Source of the DNA: CAZTEB01 sp964612735
GTDB lineage: Bacteria > Patescibacteriota > Microgenomatia > UBA1400 > PJMF01
Length of the DNA: 13,392 bases
Assembly (NCBI GenBank): GCA_964612735.1
Contig: CAZTEB010000023.1
Location: forward strand, 1 to 13,392
Reading direction: 5' to 3'
Part shown: positions 1 through 6,300 of the stretch, one piece after another
Layout: each line of letters starts with the position of its first letter
Numbering within the stretch: the first letter of the stretch is position 1
Translations under genes and position numbers: made by a program
Notes under the pieces: generated by a model
What the model was told of the DNA's origin: nothing
The model's input: only the letters and a program-made list of their open reading frames with translations
Database searches by the model: none

Positions 1-109
1 CTCGACAATGAATTTCTTATCACTTTTGGTTAACATCACCGCAGGATACCAAGGAATGACTGGTTCAACAATGCATCATACATATGCAAAGTGGGTCTTG
101 AAAAAATGG
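1..109. other. Left-edge non-coding stretch
   Basis: This is the sequence downstream of the recombinase stop codon, reaching to the window edge. I see no convincing hairpin terminator, tRNA or attachment-site repeat in it. A plus-strand open frame crosses it and runs into the recombinase gene. It has no recognisable protein features and is most likely a shadow of that gene. Confidence 0.4.
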
Positions 110-976
110 TTACAGCTCTTCGATCTGCACGCTCGGATTCATGTCTGGTGCTTCGATCTGCTTAAGATACTTCTCGGTGGTGGTGATTCGCTTGTGGCCA
201 ACCAACTGAGAAACATACACCAACGGTGTACCGGCCTTGAGCTGCTCAACGATAAACGTGTGACGCAGGTCATTAACCTTAGCATCCTTAATACCAGCCA
301 GCCTGAAGTAGCGATCGATAGCAGTGCGAATGTTACGAACTAAAAATGGTCGACACGTCTTGGTCAAGAAAATCGTCTTCTCACGAGCTCTCGGACGGAC
401 TTGCAGATACTGCATCAAGGCCGTCTTGGCTGCCTTGTTTAGAGGGACCTTACGAGCATTTCGTGAGTTCTGAGCTTTGATGTAGATGATGTTACGGTCA
501 AAGTCAACATCACCAGTTTGGAGTGCAGCCAACTCACTAATCCTCATGCCTGTCTGCAGCAGCAACTCTACGATAGCTGACATCCTGGCATCACCACGAC
601 TAGCGTCACGAAGCGCGCGATACTCGATTCTACTCAAGATTCGAGGAGGCTGCTGTTCATACTTGGGATGAACAACCGTCTCAGCTGGATTCTCTGCGAC
701 GTATCCTTCACCGATTAAGAATCGGAAAAAGGCTTTAATTGAGTTGATTTTTCGGGAAATTGACTTGCCGGTGTAGCGCTGCTTCTTAAGCAATTCTTTA
801 AACTCATCGATCTCAGCAGCATTGACTTGCTCCACCTGAAGCAGGCCTTTCTTAGCTACAAACTCGATCAGTTGCTCGATGTCCTTACTGTAAGCGACGA
901 CAGTCGCTTTAGCTTTTCCGCTATTTTCAAGATGTTGTGTAAACTGAACCTGCGCGTCACTAAGTGTCGGTGACAT
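110..976 (-). CDS. Tyrosine recombinase/integrase (XerC/XerD-like)
   Basis: This 288-aa site-specific recombinase has the length and two-domain layout of the XerC/XerD group. A SAM-like core-binding domain covers about residues 5-95 and the catalytic domain about 110-275. Visible catalytic elements are Arg145 (TGMRISEL), Lys167 near the beta-hairpin, Arg238 in NDLRHTF, His261 (VGHKR) and the nucleophile Tyr270 (TTTEKYL). The position that is usually His in HxxR is Asn235. The start ATG is supported by AGGAAGAG a few bases upstream. In CPR genomes a single Xer-like protein often serves chromosome dimer resolution, but an integrase role cannot be excluded. I see no dif-like site, flanking direct repeats or other phage genes. 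It is divergent from the FtsB-like gene across about 108 bp that holds promoters for both. Family membership is near certain; the exact role is inferred. Confidence 0.92.
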   Translation of the reverse strand: MSPTLSDAQVQFTQHLENSGKAKATVVAYSKDIEQLIEFVAKKGLLQVEQVNAAEIDEFKELLKKQRYTGKSISRKINSIKAFFRFLIGEGYVAENPAETVVHPKYEQQPPRILSRIEYRALRDASRGDARMSAIVELLLQTGMRISELAALQTGDVDFDRNIIYIKAQNSRNARKVPLNKAAKTALMQYLQVRPRAREKTIFLTKTCRPFLVRNIRTAIDRYFRLAGIKDAKVNDLRHTFIVEQLKAGTPLVYVSQLVGHKRITTTEKYLKQIEAPDMNPSVQIEEL

Positions 977-1008
977 ACTACTCTTCCTGTGTCGTATACT
1001 GTGGGCAG

Positions 1009-1036
1009 AGTATGTAGTGAGTCAGACTTCTGACAA
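1009..1036 (-). promoter_or_regulatory. Possible promoter of the recombinase gene
   Basis: Read on the minus strand, TTGTCA (complement of 1031-1036) and CATACT (complement of 1009-1014) are separated by 16 bp and lie about 35 bp upstream of the start codon. Each box is an imperfect match to the sigma-70 consensus. A short inverted repeat, GTCAG-N4-CTGAC at 1021-1034, overlaps the -35 side and could be an operator. Evidence is weak. Confidence 0.35.
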
Positions 1037-1055
1037 TTTGACTACAATAACGTCT

Positions 1056-1061
1056 TATAAT
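1056..1061 (+). promoter_or_regulatory. -10 box for the FtsB-like gene
   Basis: A perfect TATAAT lies 23 nt before the ATG at 1085, giving a predicted leader of about 17 nt. The leader has no Shine-Dalgarno motif and is T-rich. Two -35-like words exist (CTGACA at 1030-1035 and TTGACT at 1038-1043), but their spacings of 20 and 12 bp are poor. The -35 element is therefore undefined. Confidence 0.5.
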
Positions 1062-1084
1062 ACCATTAAATAGGCTTTTTTACA

Positions 1085-1462
1085 ATGCTGCGGATACTGC
1101 TCCACCCCATCAGTTTGTTCCTACTGACAGTAGCGGCAGGCGCTTTTTATCTCTCTCTAGTGAGGACGAATCAAAATCTCCGAACATCTACCGAAGCTCT
1201 GAGTGTATTAGATCAAGAAGTTGCCCAAATAGCAAGCGAAGTTGAAAAACTCGAGTCACAAGTAGCAGAGGCGACTTCAGCTGCTACTAAAGAGCGAATT
1301 CTCAGAGACGAACTCTTGATGCAGAAGCCAGGAGAGTACGTCCTGAAACTACCTGCTATAGAGACGTCAAAACAAGATGAAGAAGCGGTTGCTAATCAAA
1401 CTCCTTGGCAGCAGTGGAAAGAAATCCTATATATTTCTGCTATCGTACGCCCAGTGAAGTAA
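1085..1462 (+). CDS. FtsB/DivIC-like septum formation initiator protein
   Basis: This 125-aa single-pass membrane protein has one N-terminal transmembrane segment (about residues 5-25), then a predicted coiled coil (about 27-67). The short motif RDELLMQKPGE at 74-84 is the characteristic conserved block after the coil in FtsB/DivIC proteins. In that family the protein joins the FtsL-FtsQ (DivIC-DivIB) subcomplex of the divisome, with the coiled coil outside the membrane. A TPWQQW segment near residue 106 recalls the Trp-containing tail of related CPR proteins. No Shine-Dalgarno site precedes the ATG; a TATAAT at 1056-1061 does. The last 36 bp overlap, tail to tail, the 3' end of the 170-aa gene on the other strand. 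The family call is good; a dedicated ftsB versus divIC name cannot be decided. Confidence 0.8.
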   Translation: MLRILLHPISLFLLTVAAGAFYLSLVRTNQNLRTSTEALSVLDQEVAQIASEVEKLESQVAEATSAATKERILRDELLMQKPGEYVLKLPAIETSKQDEEAVANQTPWQQWKEILYISAIVRPVK

Positions 1463-1939
1463 TGACTGACGCTGCTTGGGGCGACAACTGTAGTCGCCAC
1501 GCTGACAGTTCTTTTTCACTTGAGCCAGATGTCGACGATAGGCTCGCCAGCGCTTAATTTGACGTGTATCCTCTTCAGGCAGACGTCGACCCAAGTAGTA
1601 CCGACAGTACCACTGGAACCAACCCCTGGGGTCATCAGGGTGAATCCAACCTTTTTTCTTCCAGTGAGAGAGTGGCATGCTGGCTTTGATGCCAAAAAAA
1701 TTGAGTGACACATCGGCAGGCTGATCGGGATCAACAAGCTTAGCTCCTTCGAACCAGTCTTTGGGAAACTCCTTAGGTTTATCGGGGAAGTATGCACCAC
1801 TAAACACACCAAGTTTGAGCATTTGTCTGGGAGTTAACTCTGGCTTGAAGTCAGGATCAAAGTGCTTGCCCACGGGCTCAGTGCGAAGATAGCGATAGTT
1901 TTTTTGAAAACTGTCGTTGACGGTGATGGTTGTAGGCAT
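1427..1939 (-). CDS. Conserved uncharacterised 170-aa protein
   Basis: This is a soluble basic protein with an unusually high content of Trp, Tyr and Arg in its second half. Examples are GWIHPDDPRGWFQWYCRYY around residues 97-115, then EEDTRQIKRWRAYRRH, KNCQRGDYSCRP and a terminal LLHWAYDSR. From memory, very similar uncharacterised proteins occur across unrelated bacteria, archaea and some fungi, with the same C-terminal blocks, but I cannot name a domain or function. Two Cys residues flank an RGDYS segment. There is no signal peptide or membrane segment. It starts 5 nt after the stop of the exported Cys-rich protein gene, so the two are probably co-transcribed and coupled. Its 3' end overlaps the FtsB-like gene on the opposite strand by 36 bp. 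Because the C-terminal block looks conserved, the overlap is probably genuine. Confidence 0.8.
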   Translation of the reverse strand: MPTTITVNDSFQKNYRYLRTEPVGKHFDPDFKPELTPRQMLKLGVFSGAYFPDKPKEFPKDWFEGAKLVDPDQPADVSLNFFGIKASMPLSHWKKKGWIHPDDPRGWFQWYCRYYLGRRLPEEDTRQIKRWRAYRRHLAQVKKNCQRGDYSCRPKQRQSLLHWAYDSRNI

Positions 1940-1944
1940 CTAGC

Positions 1945-2652
1945 CTAGCACCCAAGTGCTTGCAGACATTGGTCTCGGGAAGCACCAGCTGGAGCCTGAT
2001 CACACACAGAGCACGAGGCCTTCATTTTGTCTTGAGCCTCTTCAGCAGCATCCAAATGTACTTCCATTTGAGCTGAGAAGTCTGCAAACTTGATCTCGGC
2101 AGGCGGTACGAACATAGCATTGTCTACCCTCCATGGAGAGCAGTCAAAGTCTACATCAGCGTCCTCGTCGAAGCCAACTTGGTCACCAGATTTTTCAGAG
2201 CTAGAGAAAAAGCTGTCATCTTCGGAGACAATCTTAGACTTGAACCCCTGGTCAAACATAGTGGACCAAATGTAGTTATACTCACCATCGCGAATTACAT
2301 TTGCCTGATGAGTAACACCATCGGCTTGCGTTAACTCAAAGTCACCATTCACTTTATCGCCGCTTTGGGCTACGTATACTTCCCCACTGGTAGCATTACC
2401 AGCATCATCAGTAGTATCAAAGGTACAGTGATAGCTCTTACCGAGTCTGACCAACTCAGCAAATGAGCTTGAAATGCTCTCTGAGCCTGACATCTTGTCA
2501 CCATCTGCCATCATCATAGCTCCATCTTCACCAGTGGTCATACTTGTGGGGTTCTGCATGTAGACAGCTGCGCCCACAGCGCCCACCACCACCACGCCAG
2601 CAACGGCTAGGTACAGTTTATTTTGGAGAAGGGTTTGGATGAATGAGTTCAT
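1945..2652 (-). CDS. Exported/membrane-anchored Cys-containing hypothetical protein
   Basis: This 235-aa protein has an uncleaved-looking signal anchor at about residues 13-31 and a Met/Gly/Ser-rich linker (about 33-63). An extracytoplasmic domain of beta-rich appearance follows. It has six Cys in two groups: Cys76 and Cys171 inside the domain (YHCTF, FDCSPW), and a C-terminal cluster Cys214-x2-Cys217-x11-Cys229-x5-Cys235. The first pair could form a disulfide; the tail cluster could form disulfides or bind metal. The FDCSPW and VPP segments recall hypothetical exported proteins of CPR genomes, but I cannot assign a named family. The ATG is preceded by an extended -10 box only 9 nt away, suggesting a very short leader. 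It is the first gene of a probable two-gene unit with the 170-aa protein. Confidence 0.8.
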   Translation of the reverse strand: MNSFIQTLLQNKLYLAVAGVVVVGAVGAAVYMQNPTSMTTGEDGAMMMADGDKMSGSESISSSFAELVRLGKSYHCTFDTTDDAGNATSGEVYVAQSGDKVNGDFELTQADGVTHQANVIRDGEYNYIWSTMFDQGFKSKIVSEDDSFFSSSEKSGDQVGFDEDADVDFDCSPWRVDNAMFVPPAEIKFADFSAQMEVHLDAAEEAQDKMKASCSVCDQAPAGASRDQCLQALGC

Positions 2653-2661
2653 AGTGGAGTG

Positions 2662-2670
2662 ATTATAGCA
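2662..2670 (-). promoter_or_regulatory. Extended -10 promoter of the exported Cys-rich protein gene
   Basis: On the minus strand the sequence reads TGC-TATAAT, a perfect -10 hexamer with a TGN extension, ending 9 nt before the ATG. Transcription starting 6-8 nt after the hexamer would leave a leader of only 1-3 nt. No good -35 box or ribosome-binding site is visible. This is one of several such arrangements in the window. Confidence 0.6.
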
Positions 2671-2682
2671 TCTCTGACGGAG

Positions 2683-2700
2683 AGCGCTATTTATAGAGCT
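2683..2700. repeat. Imperfect inverted repeat between two minus-strand genes
   Basis: AGCGCTA-TTTA-TAGAGCT forms a 7-bp arm pair with one mismatch just upstream of the extended -10 of the Cys-rich protein gene and 6 bp after the stop codon of the 469-aa gene. No T-tract follows on the minus strand, so it is a poor intrinsic terminator. It may be an operator or have no function. Confidence 0.3.
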
Positions 2701-2705
2701 AACTA

Positions 2706-4115
2706 CTACTCTCGCAAGCTCAAATCAAAGCTTGGTAGTACGCCGTCGTAAGTACCTCGCAAGCTTCGCAAAGCATTCACTAAGCTATAAACACGATCAT
2801 CATTTGCTATCACTGCAATCAGCCCCATCATTTGTTGTAGCCACTCTGCATGCTGATTGGAAAACTCAAGCGACCTACTTAAGAATTTTTGTTTCCAGTT
2901 CAGTTGGTGAAAAGCAGTTGGAGCAACTAATCCAGCAAATTGATCGCTGTTTACAAACTCAAAAGGCTGCTGCTTTTGCAGATATATCATACCTGCCATA
3001 CTCTTAAGCATCATTTCCAGCTGGACTGCGCCGGTAACAACATCATCACTATCAACATCTCGAAAGCTCAAGTCTATTACGGGGTAACGCGAACCACTCT
3101 CCCCCGGGATTCTTCCTGCCAAATCAATGTATACATTAACGCCTATATCCTGATGGTTTGTTTTTAATATCAGACTCACTGGCGCTCCAACAACAACGCC
3201 TTTGTACCTTTGCAGCCTCAGGTAAGAGCGCATGACCTGCTCCGGTTGCACTAAGGCTTCAAGTACAGCACGAAGTTGCTTTGTTCCAAATGAACCTTTG
3301 AACGGCCGCAGCCATCGTTCACGCAACTGCTCAGGGCCTCCTATCTCGAGCAACATCTCCGCCTGTGTTTGCTGATTAGAAAAAGTGTTACTTCTGGCCC
3401 ACCCTTCAAAAACACTCCAGAGTACAAACCGTAACTGCTCTGGCGTCAGCGTAGGTGACTCAAACTGGCCACGATTAAGTACGTCTTGAAACAGATTTTC
3501 CATAGCCTGGCCATAGCCATTTTTGAAAAAGCTCCTCCAAGTCATCATGCTTCTCTGGCTATTCTGTGATGAAACCAACCCCCGAAGATTGGCCAGAGTA
3601 GCTTTACTACCTCCAATTCTCCTGTCTCTCACAACCATACTCTGACCTGCTTCCTTGACTAGCCACACTATCATTAGATACTGATGAAATAGGGTATGCA
3701 TCTGATGTTTGTGAAACAGCTTTTCTACCGTGCGCCAACTCCTTTGCTGCAACTGCTCAGAGTGCGACAAGATATACGAATGTAGATGTTTCTTGAGGAG
3801 GATAATTACTTGATCACTTTGCTCTAGCGCATTGTTTAAAATCTCCCGACTTAACAATGGATCAACATCATCACACGAGTACAACTCTCGCAGAGCATCT
3901 GATAACAGCTCTAAAAATTTTTTGAGCGTCCTCATGGAGAACTGCGGTCTGGAGAGTTCGAGGCGAGAGACTCTGGGTTCAGCCTCGTGAAGAAGGGGTG
4001 GCTGGACAGCAATCACCTCTCCTCGATCAACGGGAGAACTTTCACTTTCTGAAACTGTTTTGACTTTTTTACCAGGAGCTACTTGATGCTCCTTAGGGTT
4101 TGGCCCTTTTGCCAT
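2706..4115 (-). CDS. Unrecognised 469-aa cytoplasmic protein
   Basis: I do not recognise this protein. The first ~55 residues are charged and Pro/Ser-rich and probably disordered. The middle (about 60-290) is rich in Leu, Gln, Arg and Lys and reads as mostly helical. The region from about residue 305 to 375 (motifs GVVVGAPVSLIL, VNVYIDLAGRIPG, YPVIDLSFRDVD) looks like a beta-containing domain. A further helical tail ends in SFDLSLRE. No signal peptide, membrane segment, nucleotide-binding loop or metal motif is visible. It is flanked by 87 bp upstream and 53 bp downstream and appears to be its own unit. The ATG gives MAKGPNPKE; no ribosome-binding site is seen, but a weak TAAGAT lies 6 nt upstream. 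The long uninterrupted frame with no frameshift supports a real gene. Confidence 0.75.
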   Translation of the reverse strand: MAKGPNPKEHQVAPGKKVKTVSESESSPVDRGEVIAVQPPLLHEAEPRVSRLELSRPQFSMRTLKKFLELLSDALRELYSCDDVDPLLSREILNNALEQSDQVIILLKKHLHSYILSHSEQLQQRSWRTVEKLFHKHQMHTLFHQYLMIVWLVKEAGQSMVVRDRRIGGSKATLANLRGLVSSQNSQRSMMTWRSFFKNGYGQAMENLFQDVLNRGQFESPTLTPEQLRFVLWSVFEGWARSNTFSNQQTQAEMLLEIGGPEQLRERWLRPFKGSFGTKQLRAVLEALVQPEQVMRSYLRLQRYKGVVVGAPVSLILKTNHQDIGVNVYIDLAGRIPGESGSRYPVIDLSFRDVDSDDVVTGAVQLEMMLKSMAGMIYLQKQQPFEFVNSDQFAGLVAPTAFHQLNWKQKFLSRSLEFSNQHAEWLQQMMGLIAVIANDDRVYSLVNALRSLRGTYDGVLPSFDLSLRE

Positions 4116-4121
4116 ACATAC

Positions 4122-4127
4122 ATCTTA
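4122..4127 (-). promoter_or_regulatory. Weak -10-like box for the 469-aa gene
   Basis: TAAGAT on the minus strand matches four of six consensus bases and ends 6 nt before the ATG. The geometry resembles the leaderless arrangement seen at the methyltransferase gene. There is no TGN extension and no clear -35 box, so this is only a candidate. Confidence 0.25.
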
Positions 4128-4202
4128 CACATACATAAGGTGTTTTGATATAGAAAAATGATGTTTGATTATTTTGCTCTTGCTGCATTCGATGAAAAAT
4201 TC

Positions 4203-4712
4203 TTATGAGTTTAAAAGCTCAGGAAGTACTTTGTTTCGCAAGTAAATTCTACCGGCCTCAAATGGCCAGTCACTTCTCAGCCAGTTTACTAGTAATTGAA
4301 ATATTTCTTGGTAGTTTGAATCAGAATACACTTTGTCGGTTATCCAAAAAGAAAAATCGAGATCAAACTCTTCTGCCTTATCTGCAAAAAATAACTCAAT
4401 TGGATACAAGTAAATGCACCCCACATACTCATCCTCCGAGTCTCGCAAAATGTAGCAAAACAACTGTCGATACCCAGCACAGACCTCAAGCCAAGCTAAA
4501 TCTTTTTGGTTTTCCTCTAATGTGCATTTAAAGGGCCAGCCATCTCGAGAGCCACCGCGAAGCTTGATAATAAGCTCGCCATTCTTAGGATCTGTTATGA
4601 CGTCTAAATCTTCTTGAACATGAGCTGTGGTGATTGGCTCAAGTCGATAGTTCTTCGATAGAGCTACTTTAGCTGGAACAGAAAAACTCTCAGGAACAAA
4701 GGGCCTTCTCAT
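4203..4712 (-). CDS. GNAT-like N-acetyltransferase family protein
   Basis: This 169-aa protein resembles a divergent subgroup of GNAT-fold proteins. It has a FVPESFSVP-type N-terminus, LEPITTAHVQEDLDVI, a WPFKCTLEEN block and a central strand YVGCIYLYPIE (about residues 95-105) that corresponds to the GCVYIYP strand of that subgroup. The usual acetyl-CoA pyrophosphate loop (Q/RxxGxG/A) is not evident, so activity is uncertain. The C-terminal part is shorter and more divergent than in typical members. The ATG lies only 2 nt after the stop codon of the dehydrogenase gene, and GAGGAA at the end of that gene can serve as the ribosome-binding site, so the two are almost surely translated from one message. 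Substrate is unknown. Confidence 0.65.
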   Translation of the reverse strand: MRRPFVPESFSVPAKVALSKNYRLEPITTAHVQEDLDVITDPKNGELIIKLRGGSRDGWPFKCTLEENQKDLAWLEVCAGYRQLFCYILRDSEDEYVGCIYLYPIELFFADKAEEFDLDFSFWITDKVYSDSNYQEIFQLLVNWLRSDWPFEAGRIYLRNKVLPELLNS

Positions 4713-4714
4713 GA

Positions 4715-5656
4715 CTATTCCTCAACCAAGTTGGGGTAATTCCCCTGTTCAGCATCCAAGATATTCTGAACCCAAATTCTTCTAAGCTCGGAGAGTGAAT
4801 GGTCGGTGAACCAAGCCTGAGGAGGAAAACCGATGCTTTGCGGCAGATCAGAGATTCTGTGGCCCACCATGCTCTTTAGGGAACCCGAATAGCCAGAGAT
4901 GCTACCAGCCTCTATGGCATCAGCAACGTCATCTAGATTTATCAGTTTGCTATCAGCTTGATTTACGACGCAGCCACTCCGCAGTGAAAAAAACATGTCT
5001 CTTGTGATTAGTTTTTTGGTCTCTGGCGTGGTTTTGAGATGAATCGAGATGTGATCGGCTTGCTCAAACAACTCAGGTAAAGAATCAAGCTGCTGTACGC
5101 CCGCTATATTCTTCTTGGTGCGGTTCCACGCGATAGTCTTCATACCAACACCTTGAGCGAGCTTAGCAAAACAAGTTCCAATGTCGCCCAAACCAATGAT
5201 ACCAACCGTCTGATCTTCAAACACTGTATTTTTGTAATCCTTAGTATCAAAATTATTAATCTGGTCATGAATACTCAAATGCATCTTCTTAATCATTAAG
5301 AGCAACGAAGTAAGACTGAACTCAGCAACTGAAAGCGTCGAGTGCCTCGGAGTATTGAGTAGTCTAACGCCATGATTTTTGGCTAAAGCGGACTGAGCCC
5401 AAGTCATCCCTGTAATATCTGTAGAGATTGCTTTAAGTGGAAGTTTTCTAGCTGTAATCTGCTGGTAAAAATGCTCCGATAACTTCTTAACCACATCATA
5501 GTTCAGCATCAGGTACTTCGAGTCTCGAATCAACTCAAGCAGCTCTTCTTCCGTGATGGAGTCCCTCTCAATGTACTCGACCTCACCCAATGCAACTAAA
5601 GGCTGCCAATCACTTTCTGAGATCATGTTGGGAATGGTGACGATGGTGGTTTTCAT
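4715..5656 (-). CDS. D-isomer-specific 2-hydroxyacid dehydrogenase family protein with altered active site
   Basis: This 313-aa protein has the fold and length of the NAD(P)-dependent D-2-hydroxyacid dehydrogenases. It has an N-terminal flavodoxin-like part, the hinge motif NTPRHSTLSVAEF (about 101-113), and a Rossmann loop GLGDIG (155-160, GxGxxG). The second strand ends in AWNRT (176-180), which lacks the Asp typical of NAD-specific members and may favour NADP. The region that normally reads N-x-A/S-R-G has Asp235-Ser236 in place of Arg-Gly. No Glu is present where the second catalytic residue is expected (about 255-285). Only His286 (TDHSLSE) remains. It may be a divergent or non-dehydrogenase member. 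I chose the ATG at 5656 over the upstream TTG at 5677 because it gives the normal MKTTIVTIPN-like start. It is coupled to the downstream GNAT-like gene. Confidence 0.85.
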   Translation of the reverse strand: MKTTIVTIPNMISESDWQPLVALGEVEYIERDSITEEELLELIRDSKYLMLNYDVVKKLSEHFYQQITARKLPLKAISTDITGMTWAQSALAKNHGVRLLNTPRHSTLSVAEFSLTSLLLMIKKMHLSIHDQINNFDTKDYKNTVFEDQTVGIIGLGDIGTCFAKLAQGVGMKTIAWNRTKKNIAGVQQLDSLPELFEQADHISIHLKTTPETKKLITRDMFFSLRSGCVVNQADSKLINLDDVADAIEAGSISGYSGSLKSMVGHRISDLPQSIGFPPQAWFTDHSLSELRRIWVQNILDAEQGNYPNLVEE

Positions 5657-5678
5657 ATGAATCTTTACTCTTTGCAAA

Positions 5679-5690
5679 TTAAGTACTTAA
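5679..5690. promoter_or_regulatory. 12-bp perfect palindrome upstream of the dehydrogenase gene
   Basis: TTAAGTACTTAA is self-complementary and sits in the 50-bp gap between the GNAT and dehydrogenase genes, 22 bp before the dehydrogenase ATG. An AT-rich partial repeat (TAAGTA) follows at 5691. It could be an operator or overlap a promoter. No clear -10/-35 pair was found, so function is unknown. Confidence 0.3.
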
Positions 5691-5706
5691 TAAGTATCTG
5701 AAGAAA

Positions 5707-6234
5707 CTATTCCTCACCCAAGCTTATCCAAAACCTTTTCTTCATTACCTGCAAACCGTCGTGGTACTTACTATCTTCATAGACACCTCCATTTGNNNNN
5801 NNNNNAATAATTGTCTCTGAAGGCGTATTTCCCTCAGAACATGTTAATAATACTTTCTTCAGTCCCAACTCTTTAGCTTTTAACAAGCCAAGCTCAAGAA
5901 TACGAGTTCCATAACCCTTTCGCCTCATCGATGGTCGAATATCGTAGCCAATGTGACCGCCAACTTCTCTGAGGTGCTGGTTTAGATCATGACGTATATC
6001 CAGTCGTCCAATGTATATATCTCTCTCAACTAGCCAATACTCAGTGTGAGGAAGGTATCCCTCTGGCAAACCCCTGCCTTGAGCATACCCAAGAAGTCTC
6101 TGCACATATGCAGAAAAGTCATTGTGAATCTCAGCGACTTTTTCATACTCAAATTCTTCTAAGTGTCTGGCTGAGAACTCTTGGATAGCCATCAAGTATG
6201 ATTCTTTATACTTGGCAGAAGGAAGAACTAGCAT
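5707..6234 (-). CDS. GNAT family N-acetyltransferase (contains assembly gap)
   Basis: This is a GNAT acetyltransferase of about 175 aa, transferring an acetyl group from acetyl-CoA to an unknown amine. Motif A is clear: HIGYDIRPSMRRKGYGTRIL, with RRKGYG at 104-109 forming the acetyl-CoA loop. It is followed by LGLKKVLLTCSEGNTPSE and a C-terminal NGG...FWI block typical of the family. Ten N at 5796-5805 interrupt the codons between SETII and NGG. The frame is kept across the gap, but the family spacing suggests the true gap is about 4 nt. I chose the ATG at 6234 (MLVLPSAKYKESY). The in-frame TTG at 6249 lies inside the -10 box, and family members begin with this MxLxxPS pattern. An extended -10 box is 14 nt upstream and there is no Shine-Dalgarno site. 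Dehydrogenase and GNAT-like genes follow and may be co-transcribed. Confidence 0.88.
   Translation of the reverse strand: MLVLPSAKYKESYLMAIQEFSARHLEEFEYEKVAEIHNDFSAYVQRLLGYAQGRGLPEGYLPHTEYWLVERDIYIGRLDIRHDLNQHLREVGGHIGYDIRPSMRRKGYGTRILELGLLKAKELGLKKVLLTCSEGNTPSETIIXXXXNGGVYEDSKYHDGLQVMKKRFWISLGEE
5796..5805. other. Run of 10 N (scaffold gap)
   Basis: Ten undetermined bases lie within the GNAT gene. A round number such as 10 is typical of a placeholder inserted by a scaffolding or gap-joining program, so the true length is probably different. Confidence 0.95.
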
Positions 6235-6248
6235 TGAATTCACAAACA

Positions 6249-6257
6249 ATTATACCA
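6249..6257 (-). promoter_or_regulatory. Extended -10 promoter of the GNAT gene
   Basis: The minus strand reads TGG-TATAAT, a perfect -10 with TGN extension, ending 14 nt before the ATG at 6234. The predicted leader is about 7-8 nt, too short for a normal Shine-Dalgarno interaction. No convincing -35 box is present. Confidence 0.6.
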
Positions 6258-6300
6258 AGCCATGAGAGCTAGACTATTTTGAGACTCTAACACACAAAGC

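Noticed and set aside
8..343. Plus-strand 111-aa open frame at the left edge
   Set aside because: It lies mostly antisense to the conserved C-terminal half of the recombinase gene and shows no protein-like motif; best explained as a shadow.
977..1084. Possible dif site near the recombinase gene
   Set aside because: The AT-rich sequence does not show two 11-bp arms around a 6-bp centre resembling known dif sites; the TATAAT there is better read as a promoter.
5657..5677. TTG start extending the dehydrogenase by 7 residues
   Set aside because: There is no ribosome-binding site, and the ATG at 5656 gives the expected start directly before the first beta strand.
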